A stretch of 64,000 nucleotides of DNA from Paenibacillus prosopidis (GCF_003337375.1 NZ_QPJD01000001.1:372001-436000), one strand, 5' to 3'; positions 45,137-54,755 are shown, numbered from the stretch's first letter. Notes: generated from the sequence alone by a model not told the origin. A program made the numbers and translations.

Positions 45137-45392
45137 TCAAATTCTCCTTTGTATTTGGTTAGATTCATCCAGTCAAGGAATCTAAAGTTAACGAATTCCA
45201 AAAGCTAGATATGTATCACCATCGTATAAACATTGGTTCGGACGATCAATATCGATTTTTCTATGTTTCGTATAGCCTATTCTTATATCTAAAATCCAGT
45301 TTGATAGTCTGAAAATATTCGAGTATACATAAATTGGTTGCTATGCTATAGTAGTTCCTTGAAATTGACGCTAAATTGGAAAGGAGCTTTTT

Positions 45393-45830
45393 ATGTCTGA
45401 TAATATTACGCAAGTGCTAAACACACAGATAGCGAATTGGAGTCTTTTGTTCACCAAACTCCATAACTATCACTGGTATGTTAAAGGTCCACAGTTCTTC
45501 ACTTTACATTTGAAGTTTGAAGAACTATATACGGAAGCTGCTCTTCATGTGGACAATCTTGCCGAGCGGTTACTGGCATTAGGCGGCAGCCCCGTAGCGA
45601 CTTTGCGTGGAATTATTGAAACCGCAACGGTAAAAGATGCAGTGGGAAATGAGAGCGCAACTGAGATGGTTCGCACCCTTGCAGCTGATTTTGGAACTAT
45701 TGTTAATGAGCTTAAAGAGGGTATGAGTATCGCTAACCGTGAAGGTGACGAGACAACCGGGGATATGCTTTTGGCCATTCATAGCTCACTGGAAAAGCAT
45801 GTATGGATGTTGAAATCATTCTTGGGTTAA
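45393..45830 (+). CDS. dps: Dps/ferritin-like DNA-protection protein
   Basis: 145 aa, normal for Dps. The inter-subunit ferroxidase residues are present: HNYHWYVKGPQFFTLHLKFEELYTE and HVDNLAERLLALGG. It stores iron and protects DNA from peroxide. AAAGGAG precedes the ATG. Single gene with its own terminator. Confidence 0.93.
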   Translation: MSDNITQVLNTQIANWSLLFTKLHNYHWYVKGPQFFTLHLKFEELYTEAALHVDNLAERLLALGGSPVATLRGIIETATVKDAVGNESATEMVRTLAADFGTIVNELKEGMSIANREGDETTGDMLLAIHSSLEKHVWMLKSFLG

Positions 45831-45863
45831 TCTAGATCCGTTTCTAATCTGTTATGTTATCGC

Positions 45864-45893
45864 AAAAAGCCGGGGAAAATCACCGGCTTTTTT
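45864..45893 (+). terminator. dps terminator
   Basis: AAAGCCGG / CCGGCTTT around a 9-base loop, followed by TTT. Confidence 0.88.
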
Positions 45894-46056
45894 GTATGCG
45901 GACTATAGTGATTAATGCGAAAGATATAGTAATTAGCTATACAGGTATAGAAATAATGGAATTGTTCGCTGTTGCACTATTCTCTATGATTTGAATCAGG
46001 AGTAAGTTTAGTTATTAGAAAAATAAAAAAAACAAAAAGAAGGAGTGATCCGAAAG

Positions 46057-47013
46057 ATGAGTAATACCGTAAAGAAAACGGCAGGTATCCATCATATTAC
46101 TTCTTTCGTACAAGATCCGCAGAGAAATGTGGATTTTTATGCTGGAGTCCTGGGCCTTCGTCTTGTAAAAAAAACAATTAACTTTGACGCACCCGAAGTC
46201 TACCATTTGTACTTCGGCAATGAAAAAGGCAGCCCTGGAACCATTGTTACGTTCTTCCCGCATGAACATTCTCGTAAAGGCCGCATAGGAGGAGGACAAG
46301 TAGGTACAACAACATACGTAGTACCAATAGGCGCACTTGATTTTTGGAAAGCACGTCTCACAGCGTTCGATATTTCTTTCTCAGAAAGCACCCGTTTTTC
46401 CGAGAACTATATCGAATTTCTCGATCGTGACGGTCTGCAGTTAGAGATCGTTGAACGGGAAGAAGGAGCTCCTAATACGTGGTCATTCGGAGGTATTCCA
46501 ACGGATAAGGCTATCAAAGGATTTGGGGGTGCGGTGCTATACAGCCATGCATCCGAAAAGACCATGCAGGTTCTTGAGAACGTTTTAGGTCTTGAAAAGG
46601 TAGGGCAGGATGGTGCCTTTATTCGCTATAAGGCTGAAGGGGACCTCGGCAATCTCATTGATGTGAATGCGGAGTCCATGAAATGGGGGATCCCCGGTGC
46701 AGGCACCGTTCACCATATCGCGTGGCGAGCCAAGGATATTGAAGACCACAATGCTTGGAGAAGCCATGTGGAAAGCAGCGGTTTTTATCCTACGCCGATT
46801 ATTGACCGACAGTATTTCCATGCTATCTATTTTCGTGAACAAGGCGGTATTTTGTTTGAAATCGCGACAGATCCGCCAGGGTTCGCAAATGATGAGCCTG
46901 AGGATCATCTGGGCGAGACATTAATGCTGCCATCATGGTTTGAAGACAGCCGTGCTGAAATTGAAAAGAACCTGACCCCTATTCAAGTACGGGAATTGGA
47001 GTCAATCAAGTAA
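46057..47013 (+). CDS. Ring-cleaving dioxygenase, MhqO/MhqA type
   Basis: 318 aa with two vicinal-oxygen-chelate (glyoxalase-like) halves. AGIHHITSFVQDPQRNVDFYAGVLGLRLVKKTINFD opens the first half, GTVHHIAWRA the second, and GGILFEIATDPPGF closes it, giving the usual His/His/Glu metal site. B. subtilis homologues respond to methylhydroquinone. The ATG at 46057 is behind AAGGAGTGAT. It overlaps the esterase gene by one base (TAATG). A truncated second copy lies at 50318. Confidence 0.9.
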   Translation: MSNTVKKTAGIHHITSFVQDPQRNVDFYAGVLGLRLVKKTINFDAPEVYHLYFGNEKGSPGTIVTFFPHEHSRKGRIGGGQVGTTTYVVPIGALDFWKARLTAFDISFSESTRFSENYIEFLDRDGLQLEIVEREEGAPNTWSFGGIPTDKAIKGFGGAVLYSHASEKTMQVLENVLGLEKVGQDGAFIRYKAEGDLGNLIDVNAESMKWGIPGAGTVHHIAWRAKDIEDHNAWRSHVESSGFYPTPIIDRQYFHAIYFREQGGILFEIATDPPGFANDEPEDHLGETLMLPSWFEDSRAEIEKNLTPIQVRELESIK

Positions 47014-47624
47014 TGAAGCATATTTATCGAAAAGGTTCAAGTCCGAACCTGGTAACATTTCTCTTATTGCACGGTACGGGTGGGACGGAATACGATCTAT
47101 TGCCGGTTGCTCATAGAATCTCCTCGACTTCGAATGTCCTTAGTGTTCGGGGGGAGGTTCAGGAGAATGGAATGTCCAGGTTTTTCAGGCGGTTGGAGGA
47201 GGGAGTGTTTGATGAGGAAGACCTATTGTTTCGAACTGAAGAGCTGAATGGATTTCTCGATCAAGCATCGAACCAATATGAGTTCGACCGCCAGAATGTA
47301 GTAGCGATAGGTTATTCTAACGGAGCCAATATTGCAGGGAGTCTCTTGTTCCATTGCAAGAACGCATTAAGAGGTGCGATTTTATTCCATCCCATGGTTC
47401 CTCGTCGCGGTGTAACACTACCAGAATTATCGCAAACACCTATATTCATTGGTGCTGGAATGAATGATTCGGTCTCCCCTCCACAAGAGACAAAAGAATT
47501 ACTAACGCTATTGAAAGGTGCAGGCGCCTCCGTTGAAGTGAACTGGGAGCATGCAGGTCATCAGTTAACGCACTCTGAAATCGACGAAGCAGCCGATTGG
47601 TACAAAGAACATTTCCTTTCCTAG
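47013..47624 (+). CDS. Carboxylesterase/phospholipase-like hydrolase, MhqD type
   Basis: 203 aa. LLLHGTGGTEYDLLPVAHRI, nucleophile elbow IGYSNGANIAGSLL, acid in AGMNDSVSPPQET and His in HAGHQLTHSE. In B. subtilis the equivalent MhqD hydrolase is co-regulated with ring-cleaving dioxygenases in the quinone-stress MhqR regulon. The start codon shares a base with the upstream stop. Confidence 0.9.
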   Translation: MKHIYRKGSSPNLVTFLLLHGTGGTEYDLLPVAHRISSTSNVLSVRGEVQENGMSRFFRRLEEGVFDEEDLLFRTEELNGFLDQASNQYEFDRQNVVAIGYSNGANIAGSLLFHCKNALRGAILFHPMVPRRGVTLPELSQTPIFIGAGMNDSVSPPQETKELLTLLKGAGASVEVNWEHAGHQLTHSEIDEAADWYKEHFLS

Positions 47625-47730
47625 CTGATCACAGAATTAATGGAACGGTAAAGTCTAGACCTGAAAGTGAGCGGACTTAAAAAAGCTAGTTTTCTTGCTG
47701 GTCTTTTCTTCACCGCAATGGGAGGATATC

Positions 47731-48729
47731 ATGGGTAAAATTGCAATATTTGGGTTCGGTAGAATCGGTCGGCAATTACTTAGAGCAGCACTTCAGGAGA
47801 GGCTCTTTGTACCGTATTCTATCTCTGATATTAAAGATGAATCCACACTTTCGGCGCTTTTTGAGGTTGATACGAATTACAAGCGTTGGCAAGAAGCGGT
47901 TTCCAGTCGAGAAGGAGCTATCATCATAGGCGGCCGAGAAATCCGGTATATGAATTCGTTCAGCGAGGTTCCTAATTGGAGAGAATTGGGTGTTGAGTTG
48001 GTGATTGACTGTACGGGGCGTGCTGTAACCAGACCTGTTGCACAATTGCACTTGGATCGTGGCGCCAAGCGAGTGCTTGTCAGCGGACCTAGTAAAAGTC
48101 TCGAAGATTGCGACGCCGTTTTGCTTAAAGGGATTAATCTGGGCAGTTTCGATCCGGAGAAGCATAAAATTATCAGTATGGCGAGCTGTACAACCAATGC
48201 ACTGGCACCAGTGGTGAAATTGGTTAGGGAAAATTACGGCATTAAATATGGTTTGTTTTCAACGGTTCATTCGTATACCAATACACAATCATTAACAGAT
48301 CAGCCTATGAAGGACCGGCGGGATTCTTGGGCAGCAGCCGAAAATATTATTCCATCATCTTCGGGTGCAGCTAAGGCTCTCAAGTTTATTTGGAGTGATC
48401 TCCAAATTACTGGAAAGGCCTACCGAATCCCGACTCGCACAGGCAGCATTGCTGAGCTTAATCTGATAACAGAGAAATCATGCTCCGTTCAGGAGATCAA
48501 TGAAATGTTCCGCCTTGCTGCTAATGAAGGTGAGCTTAAGGGAGTTCTAAACATATTGGAGGGTGAATGGGCCTCTTCCCGTATTGTAGGGGATCCTCAT
48601 TCATCGATTATTGATCTGCCATTAACGCAAGTGCAGGGGGATCTTGTATCCGTAGCCGCTTGGTATGATAACGAGTGGGGTTACGCTTCTCGCCTAGCTG
48701 AAGTTGCTGCTTTTCTTGTTTCGAGATAG
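47731..48729 (+). CDS. Glyceraldehyde-3-phosphate dehydrogenase homologue
   Basis: 332 aa from the ATG at 47731 (GGGAGGA upstream). NAD-binding IAIFGFGRIGRQLLRAAL, catalytic C153 in ASCTTNALAP, VHSYTNTQSLTD, and IPTRTGSIAELNL in place of the usual VPT-P-VSV. The deviations suggest a paralogue with another substrate or role. It lies next to quinone-stress genes, not glycolytic genes, so it may be a spare or specialised GAPDH. Own terminator downstream. Confidence 0.88.
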   Translation: MGKIAIFGFGRIGRQLLRAALQERLFVPYSISDIKDESTLSALFEVDTNYKRWQEAVSSREGAIIIGGREIRYMNSFSEVPNWRELGVELVIDCTGRAVTRPVAQLHLDRGAKRVLVSGPSKSLEDCDAVLLKGINLGSFDPEKHKIISMASCTTNALAPVVKLVRENYGIKYGLFSTVHSYTNTQSLTDQPMKDRRDSWAAAENIIPSSSGAAKALKFIWSDLQITGKAYRIPTRTGSIAELNLITEKSCSVQEINEMFRLAANEGELKGVLNILEGEWASSRIVGDPHSSIIDLPLTQVQGDLVSVAAWYDNEWGYASRLAEVAAFLVSR

Positions 48730-48756
48730 TTTGATATGAGCAATAGATAACGCAAA

Positions 48757-48803
48757 AAAGAGCAGTTACACAGGCTATGATTAGCTGTGAATAACTGCTC
48801 TTT
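48757..48803 (+). terminator. Terminator of the GAPDH-like gene
   Basis: AAAGAGCAGTTA (48757-48768) / TAACTGCTCTTT (48792-48803) with a further inner stem; T-rich 3' side. Confidence 0.8.
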
Positions 48804-48987
48804 GTTCAATAGGGGGTACTTATATTATGTAGTCGAACGATCCTATAGTTTCAACCTATAGAACGTATAGAAAATATAGAATTGATCGATATATTTCGGT
48901 CTCATATTATAAAGACATGCGACGGACTTCATAACTAGTTAATTCGAATGTCGTCGTAAAACTAATAAAAGAAAGTAGGGATTCTTC

Positions 48988-49190
48988 ATGTTTGATGACA
49001 AAACTGATTTACTTACCGCAGATAATTCTACCATCATCCTTATCGACCATTAACCAAAAATGCTATGCAAAGTGCCGATAGATAAACCGCCATCAATAAT
49101 ACTGTGGGACTGGCTAAAACGGCAAAAGTACTCAATGCGCCCATCATCTTAACTACCGTTGCGGCTAATACCTTCTCGGGTCTACTCAAA
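48988..49190 (+). pseudogene. Broken isochorismatase-like gene
   Basis: The ATG at 48988 reads MFDDKTDLLTADNSTIILID then His and a TAA, matching the start of the 38246 protein. After a scrambled ~50 bp, another frame reads VGLAKTAKVLNAPIILTTVAA, matching residues further on. The catalytic-Cys half is gone, and the intact secreted paralogue starts 26 bp later. It is a frameshifted and truncated duplicate. Confidence 0.85.
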
Positions 49191-49215
49191 TTCAATATAA
49201 AAGGAGCTAACAACC

Positions 49216-49989
49216 ATGAAAAAATTACTTTCAAGCCGCATTACAACTCTAGCAATTTTAGCTGCTGTCGTATCGACAAGCGCATTCGGATCGATTCTCA
49301 TTGCAAAGGCGGAAACAGTTGGTGCTAGTTCACCTGTCATTCAGGCAAAGGCGGTACCGTCTTCAAAATTGCTGACGCCAACGAACCATACCCTGCTCAT
49401 GATCGACCACCAACCGCAAATGGCATTTGGTACATCATCGATTGACATCCAGGAACTGCGCAATAACGTGACCGGACTTGCCAAAGCAGCTAAAGCTTTC
49501 AAGGTGCCAACCGTTCTAACTACTGTTGCCGCAGAGTCGTTCAGCGGACCGATTTTCCCGGAAATCCAAGCGGTATTCCCTGAGCAGCAGCCAATTGACC
49601 GCACAACGATGAATGCTTGGGAAGATCAACGAGTTGTTGATAAAGTGAACAGCTATGGTAAGAAAAAGCTTGTCGTTTCCGGTCTATGGACAGAGGTTTG
49701 CGACTTATCAGCTGTGCTTTCCGCGATCGATCAAGGTTATGAAGTATACATCGTAACCGATACTTCAGGCGGTGTCACAGAAGAAGCGCACGATATGGCC
49801 ATTGAGCGCATGATTCAAGCGGGCGCCGCACCAATCACTTGGGAACAGTACCTACTGGAACTGCAACGCGACTGGGCACGTTCCGAAACGTACAAAGCGA
49901 CAACAGATATTGCTAAAGAACACGGCGGTGCATACGGTCTAGGTATTTTTTACTCGCAAGAAATGTTCGGCGGTAGTGAGGGACATTAA
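49216..49989 (+). CDS. Exported isochorismatase-like hydrolase
   Basis: 257 aa. A signal peptide (about 1-32, cleavage near AKA) is fused to the same cysteine-hydrolase domain as the 38246 gene: LLMIDHQPQMAFG, LAKAAKAFKVPTVLTTVAAESFSGP, GLWTEVCDLSAV, TDTSGGVTEEAHDMA. The active-site D, K and C are kept. Export is unusual for this family. AAAGGAG precedes the ATG, followed by a palindromic terminator. Confidence 0.9.
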   Translation: MKKLLSSRITTLAILAAVVSTSAFGSILIAKAETVGASSPVIQAKAVPSSKLLTPTNHTLLMIDHQPQMAFGTSSIDIQELRNNVTGLAKAAKAFKVPTVLTTVAAESFSGPIFPEIQAVFPEQQPIDRTTMNAWEDQRVVDKVNSYGKKKLVVSGLWTEVCDLSAVLSAIDQGYEVYIVTDTSGGVTEEAHDMAIERMIQAGAAPITWEQYLLELQRDWARSETYKATTDIAKEHGGAYGLGIFYSQEMFGGSEGH

Positions 49990-50003
49990 TCGATTAGCAA
50001 GAG

Positions 50004-50042
50004 AAAATTCACGAAGTAAGATCTTACTTCGTGAATTTTTTC
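50004..50042. terminator. Palindromic terminator
   Basis: AAAATTCACGAAGTAAG and CTTACTTCGTGAATTTT pair around a minimal loop, with A/T runs on both sides. Confidence 0.88.
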
Positions 50043-50135
50043 ATCACTCCGATTGATTGATTCGAATAAGTATGACATTCAAGATAGTTAATCGGAAATT
50101 GATAATTTACGTCAAGGAAAGGAAGTAGATGAAAA

Positions 50136-50306
50136 GTGACACCAGTCCAAGTAAACGAATGGCTGGACGAATACAATGACTATATGCTGCTCTATAAAAT
50201 GTTCGGTGATCAAACCTATTTAAATGAAGTAGAAGAAATATTGAAGAGCATGGAAAAATATATTGGTAGAATGCTAATGCTTGAAAAATTAAAACTTGCA
50301 TTATAG
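50136..50306 (+). CDS. Small helical protein, unknown
   Basis: 56 aa from a GTG with AAGGAAAGGAAG about 10 nt upstream. Charged and helical: VNEWLDEYNDYMLLYKMFGD, then LNEVEEILKSMEKYIGRML. No membrane helix or known motif. Plausible but unproven gene, 11 bp before the dioxygenase remnant. Confidence 0.4.
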   Translation: MTPVQVNEWLDEYNDYMLLYKMFGDQTYLNEVEEILKSMEKYIGRMLMLEKLKLAL

Positions 50307-50317
50307 GCGGCATTTTC

Positions 50318-50488
50318 ATGTCAGGTATCCATCACATAACTGCATTTACAAATGATCCTCAAGCAAACGTTAATTACGTCGGAATCCTCGGCCTACGCTA
50401 CCTTCAAGCACTCCTAATAGTTCCGCAACTACACCTCCAAGACAAAAGTGGTCAACCCACTTATAATACGACGGAGAATGAGAAGTAA
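50318..50488 (+). pseudogene. N-terminal remnant of a ring-cleaving dioxygenase
   Basis: Reads MSGIHHITAFTNDPQANVNY then VGILGLRY, equivalent to residues 9-36 of the intact protein at 46057, then leaves the family and stops after 56 codons. The metal-binding half is lost. Confidence 0.78.
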
Positions 50489-50515
50489 TCCGATTTTATA
50501 AAAACCCTAGTAAAA

Positions 50516-50550
50516 GAAGAGCCTGCTTCCAATCGAGAAGCGGGCTCTTC
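50516..50550. terminator. Hairpin after the dioxygenase remnant
   Basis: GAAGAGCCTGCTTC / GAAGCGGGCTCTTC (G-U pairs) around CAATCGA; ATATTTTC follows. Confidence 0.7.
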
Positions 50551-50690
50551 ATATTTTCAGACTACACACATAGTGTTCCCAACACACCAACCCTAAAATC
50601 TAGCAACCTTCACCTGAAATCTAGCGGATATATTAAATGACAGGTTTCTTCTTATAATGTTTATAGAGCAGCAATCACCCCGATCACTCA

Positions 50691-50870
50691 TCACCACCAG
50701 CGGGTGAACACCCAGTACGGGAAGCCCAAGAAAAGTACCCCTATGCTAAAGAATAACAGAACCGGCCAGCCAGGCGAATATAGGTTTCTCGCAATCGCCA
50801 TGTTAAAGAAACCGAAGGACAAAAACAAGCCATGCAAATGCGAGGGAAGAATGAATGCACCAGAAAGGCA
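50691..50870 (-). pseudogene. Possible C-terminal piece of a membrane protein
   Basis: A minus-strand frame ends with LHGLFLSFGFFNMAIARNLY and then PGWPVLLFFSIGVLFLGFPYW, two hydrophobic helices before a stop at 50691. No ribosome site or known family. Apart from this the 50551-51011 gap shows no gene. Confidence 0.25.
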
Positions 50871-51011
50871 GTATTCATCAAGGCGGCTATCGCTCATCTT
50901 TTTTTCCAATGTCAATTCTAAGGGGGGGCATATCACTCTCAATGAGGCACCGCTTTATAGCTATTACGAATGATCAGTTGGGTCGGAACGGATAACTAAG
51001 GGGGATACATT

Positions 51012-51914
51012 ATGGAATTGCGCCAACTTGAATATTTTATTCAAATATGCAAATCGGGAAGTTTCACCAAAGCTAAAGAAGAATTAGGTGTGACTCAGCC
51101 TACACTAAGTCAGCAAATTCGGGTTTTGGAAGACGAATATAATATTCAATTGTTCGATCGGGTAAGTAGGGGAGTTGAAGTAACGGAAGCGGGAAAAATT
51201 CTTCTGAATAAGGGTAACGCTATTATGGATCTTCTTGAAGTGGCGCGAAATGAAATATATGGCCGAAACAATAAATCTAGAGAAACAATTTCTATTGGAT
51301 GTTGTCCTGCTGAACTTGAATATCTTGCTCCTTACTTCATGAGATTTCACCAAAAGTACCCGAATATTTTATTAAAAATTATCGATGCAGAGGATACCGA
51401 GAATAAAGTTTTGGAACAAAGTGTAGACATTGGAATCACTGCATATCCGATTTCTGATGCTTCGGTCATTTCGAATCATTTATATAGACAAGAAATGGCG
51501 CTATTGATTCACTCAGAGCATCCTTTGGCCGATAAATCTTCGATTCCTTTTCGCTCTTTGAAGCAAATGAAGTCGATCATGTTCCGAGAACAAAACAAAT
51601 CATTAATTGAAATGTATTGTCTCTCTTGTGGGTTTACCTTGAAGTCGATAATAGAAACGTCCTCCACTTCAGTATTGATTCATTGGGTTCGTCGTAGACT
51701 TGGAGCAGCTCTTATACCAACATCTTTGCTCGAAAGTCTAAGGGGGGACGATTCTTTGCGTATTGTAAAATTAGAAGGCCATATTCCTTGTTGGGATATA
51801 TCTCTTGTATATCTTAATTCCGTTACTATGAGGTCCAGTGCACGCATATTCATTCAAGAGATGGATTCATATGTAAGAGAGGTTGAGGTGAATCTTTCAT
51901 GTTCAGGCAATTAG
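51012..51914 (+). CDS. LysR-family regulator, first of a tandem pair
   Basis: 300 aa. HTH MELRQLEYFIQICKSGSFTKAKEELGVTQPTLSQQIRVLEDEYNIQLFDR, then a LysR substrate-binding domain (about 90-295). It ends 16 bp inside the next LysR gene. GGGGG upstream of the ATG is a weak ribosome site. No adjacent target operon is visible. Confidence 0.9.
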   Translation: MELRQLEYFIQICKSGSFTKAKEELGVTQPTLSQQIRVLEDEYNIQLFDRVSRGVEVTEAGKILLNKGNAIMDLLEVARNEIYGRNNKSRETISIGCCPAELEYLAPYFMRFHQKYPNILLKIIDAEDTENKVLEQSVDIGITAYPISDASVISNHLYRQEMALLIHSEHPLADKSSIPFRSLKQMKSIMFREQNKSLIEMYCLSCGFTLKSIIETSSTSVLIHWVRRRLGAALIPTSLLESLRGDDSLRIVKLEGHIPCWDISLVYLNSVTMRSSARIFIQEMDSYVREVEVNLSCSGN

Positions 51915-52777
51915 AATGTTTCATTCAAATTTGCAAAGAAGGAAGCTTTACTAAGGCTGCAGAAGTTTTAATGATTTCTCAACCTACTATAAGTCAACAG
52001 ATCCGCTTTCTAGAGGTAGAAGTTGGAAGCCCTTTGTTCGAGAGAGCTGGTAGAGGGGTAAAGATTACAGCTGACGGGGAAATACTTTACGAAAAAGCTC
52101 TTTCCGTAATGAGGCTCATTGAAGAATCGAAGAAAGAAACTTACGAGTTACGCAATGCTCGGGCCCGGGAAAATAAACTTTCGATAGGCATCTCGCCTAT
52201 GGACTTTTTTAGTTTAATACCCCGTTTTTTGAAATTCCATGAACAGTATCCTGATATTACATTAAAATTTGCGAGTGCAGAAAATACATCACAACAATTA
52301 TTGAATAGTAGTATCGATATTGGCATTACCGACAATCATGATTCAAACAAAGAAATTCATATGATGCACCTGTATAAAGAAGAACAAGCATTGGTCGTTT
52401 ATGCGGATCATCCATGGGCAGATCGAACCTTTGTTTCTTTTCAAGAGCTAGAAGATTTAGAATCTTCCTTATTTGTTGGGGATATAAGTTTAATCGAGCA
52501 TCTTCATACATTCAGCGCTAAGATCGCCAAATCCTTGCAATCAAAGTTTGAGTCAACTTCCACGGCAATTCTTCTTTCTATGGTACTTCAAAAGATGGGG
52601 GTAGCTATTTTACCTGCTTCTTTATTTGAAAACTTTTCTGGTCAGCAATTGAAAATGATTCGTCTCGTAGATCCAACGCCTGTTCGTGAGATCAAGCTTA
52701 TTTTTAAAAAGTATCATTACAATAATCCTTCTGTACAGAAATGTATCGATTTTTTTCTAGAACAATCCAAAAAATGA
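51899..52777 (+). CDS. LysR-family regulator, second of a tandem pair
   Basis: 292 aa. MFRQLECFIQICKEGSFTKAAEVLMISQPTISQQIRFLEVEVGSPLFERAGRGVKIT is clearly paralogous to the upstream LysR. The binding domain diverges more. GAGGTGA lies before the ATG inside the first gene, so translation is coupled. The pair may bind as hetero-oligomers or sense related ligands. Confidence 0.9.
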   Translation: MFRQLECFIQICKEGSFTKAAEVLMISQPTISQQIRFLEVEVGSPLFERAGRGVKITADGEILYEKALSVMRLIEESKKETYELRNARARENKLSIGISPMDFFSLIPRFLKFHEQYPDITLKFASAENTSQQLLNSSIDIGITDNHDSNKEIHMMHLYKEEQALVVYADHPWADRTFVSFQELEDLESSLFVGDISLIEHLHTFSAKIAKSLQSKFESTSTAILLSMVLQKMGVAILPASLFENFSGQQLKMIRLVDPTPVREIKLIFKKYHYNNPSVQKCIDFFLEQSKK

Positions 52778-52806
52778 ATCATAACTAGAACATCATAGCT
52801 AACAAA

Positions 52807-52848
52807 AGCGAGCAAGACGAAGGAATATTTCCTTGTCGTGCTCGCTTA
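52807..52848 (+). terminator. Terminator after the LysR pair
   Basis: AAGCGAGCA-AGACGAAGGAA / TTCCTTGTCGT-GCTCGCTT with small bulges and a short loop. 52849-53031 shows only the upstream region of the next gene. Confidence 0.75.
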
Positions 52849-53031
52849 TTCGCTTTGGCGTCGTAGGAAATCTAAAATATAGTAACCCTACCATGTAAGC
52901 ACTTTTTTTTGCTTGCAGTAAACGTTATACTAAATTGAGAGTTCTGAAGCGTAAGTCTGCTGCATATGGATATATATTCCAATTATGGGATATTAAGTTA
53001 GACAACCTACACAGACGAAGGAGCAATATGA

Positions 53032-54732
53032 ATGGATAAATTGCGTAAATCAGCAATGCTGTTGCTAGCTATGATGACATGTTGGACGTTAGCGGCTTGT
53101 TCTGGGAACTTCGGCACATCGAGCAATGGCAGTGCCGAGGATCATACGAACTCCAACGCCAATCTTATAGAGGCAGATTCTTCTCAAAAGAAGCCTTCTC
53201 CGGATGAGCCTGCCTGGAAGCTGGATACGACACCGATTACGTTTGACTGGTATATCAATTTCGATTGGTTCAACAGCAAGTGGGGAGGCAACGTCGTTTC
53301 CGATTATATAACGAAGAAGACGGGTGTCAGCTTGAACTTTATCGTTCCTGCTGGCGACGCCAGCGAGAAGCTCAACACGATGATGGCGGCAAGGTCGCTC
53401 CCTGACTTCATCACGCTGGGCTGGTACGAGGAAGCCGTGCAGAAGATGATTAAGGGAGATATGATGCTTCCATTGAATGAGCTAGCGGATCAGTATGATC
53501 CTTATTTCTTTAAAGTCGCAGACCCCGCGAAGCTTAGCTGGTATACACAGGCTGACGGCAATGTGTATGGCTACCCGAATGCATCTTCATCCCCTGCGGA
53601 TTATCAAAAATATGGTCAGTTTTTTACGTCTAACCAGAGCTTTGTTGTTCGGAAAGACATGTATGAAGCACTTGGGAAACCGGATATGAGCACGCCGGAA
53701 GGGTTTCTCGGCGCGCTTAAGGCTGCGAAGGAGAAGTTTCCGGAAGTGGACGGCCAGCCGCTCATTCCGATCGGCCTGCATGAATTTACGGAAACCGGCA
53801 ACTATTCGCTGGACGCGTATCTTCAGAACTTCCTAGCCATTCCGCAGCAGAAAAACGGCAAACTGTACGACCGTCGAAGCGATCCAACCTATCTGAAATG
53901 GCTGAAGGTGTTCCGCCAAGCGAATGAGGACGGACTGATGCCGACAGATGTCTATCTTGATGAAAAACGACTGGAAAAGGATGAAAAAATATCGCAAGGG
54001 CGCTATTTTGCCATGCTGTATCAGTGGTCTGATTTTACTGAAATTAACCAAGCGTTGTATCAGAAGGACCCGAATAAGGTGTATATCGCGATTGATGGTC
54101 CGGCGAATGATGCGCATGATGCGCCAACACTTGCAGGAAATGGCATCTCCGGTTGGACGGTGACGCTCATCTCGAAGAACGTCAAGGATAAGAAGCGGGC
54201 AATTGCCTTCCTCAGCTATTTGCTCAGCGAAGAGGGAAACAAGGATCTGTACTTAGGAGAGAAGGGCGTTACCTACGATACGATAGACGGCAAAGATCAG
54301 TTCCTGCCAGAGGTCTTACATCTGCTCAACTCCGACCGCCAAGCGTTCGATAGCAAATATGGCGGTTCTTATATGTACTGGATGCTAATGGATACGAACA
54401 TGAAACTAGCATGGATGACGGGGATGGATGCAGAGCCTGCCAAACAAATTGCCGATTGGACGAAGGGCAAGGCGATCAGCATGAGCGAGTTCGACATTCT
54501 CGATCCGGACCCGACGACGAAGGAAGGTATTGCGGAAGACCAACACATTAGGCTCTGGGCCGAGACGCTGCCGAAGCTGCTGATGTCCAAGTCGGATGCT
54601 GAATTCGATGAACTGTTCACCGAATTCATGAACAGCATTACCGCGGATCCCGAGTATGAAGCCATCGTAGCCAGCCGCCAAGCAGCCTATGAACGAAATG
54701 TACAGAAGCTGAAGTCGTCACCTAATCAATAG
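53032..54732 (+). CDS. Sugar ABC-transporter substrate-binding lipoprotein, LplA type
   Basis: 566 aa. Lipoprotein signal with lipobox TLAAC (Cys about 23), then a large extracellular solute-binding domain: DFITLGWYEEAVQKMIKGDMMLPLNELADQYDPYF and ISGWTVTLISKNVKDKKRAIAFLSYLLSEEG. This length is typical of the LplA/YtcQ branch used for oligosaccharides in Paenibacillus. AAGGAG precedes the ATG. No permease genes flank it. YesM/YesN-type genes follow immediately, so it may also act in sensing. Confidence 0.88.
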   Translation: MDKLRKSAMLLLAMMTCWTLAACSGNFGTSSNGSAEDHTNSNANLIEADSSQKKPSPDEPAWKLDTTPITFDWYINFDWFNSKWGGNVVSDYITKKTGVSLNFIVPAGDASEKLNTMMAARSLPDFITLGWYEEAVQKMIKGDMMLPLNELADQYDPYFFKVADPAKLSWYTQADGNVYGYPNASSSPADYQKYGQFFTSNQSFVVRKDMYEALGKPDMSTPEGFLGALKAAKEKFPEVDGQPLIPIGLHEFTETGNYSLDAYLQNFLAIPQQKNGKLYDRRSDPTYLKWLKVFRQANEDGLMPTDVYLDEKRLEKDEKISQGRYFAMLYQWSDFTEINQALYQKDPNKVYIAIDGPANDAHDAPTLAGNGISGWTVTLISKNVKDKKRAIAFLSYLLSEEGNKDLYLGEKGVTYDTIDGKDQFLPEVLHLLNSDRQAFDSKYGGSYMYWMLMDTNMKLAWMTGMDAEPAKQIADWTKGKAISMSEFDILDPDPTTKEGIAEDQHIRLWAETLPKLLMSKSDAEFDELFTEFMNSITADPEYEAIVASRQAAYERNVQKLKSSPNQ

Positions 54733-54755
54733 TTCTATAGAGGAAGCAGCAGGAT

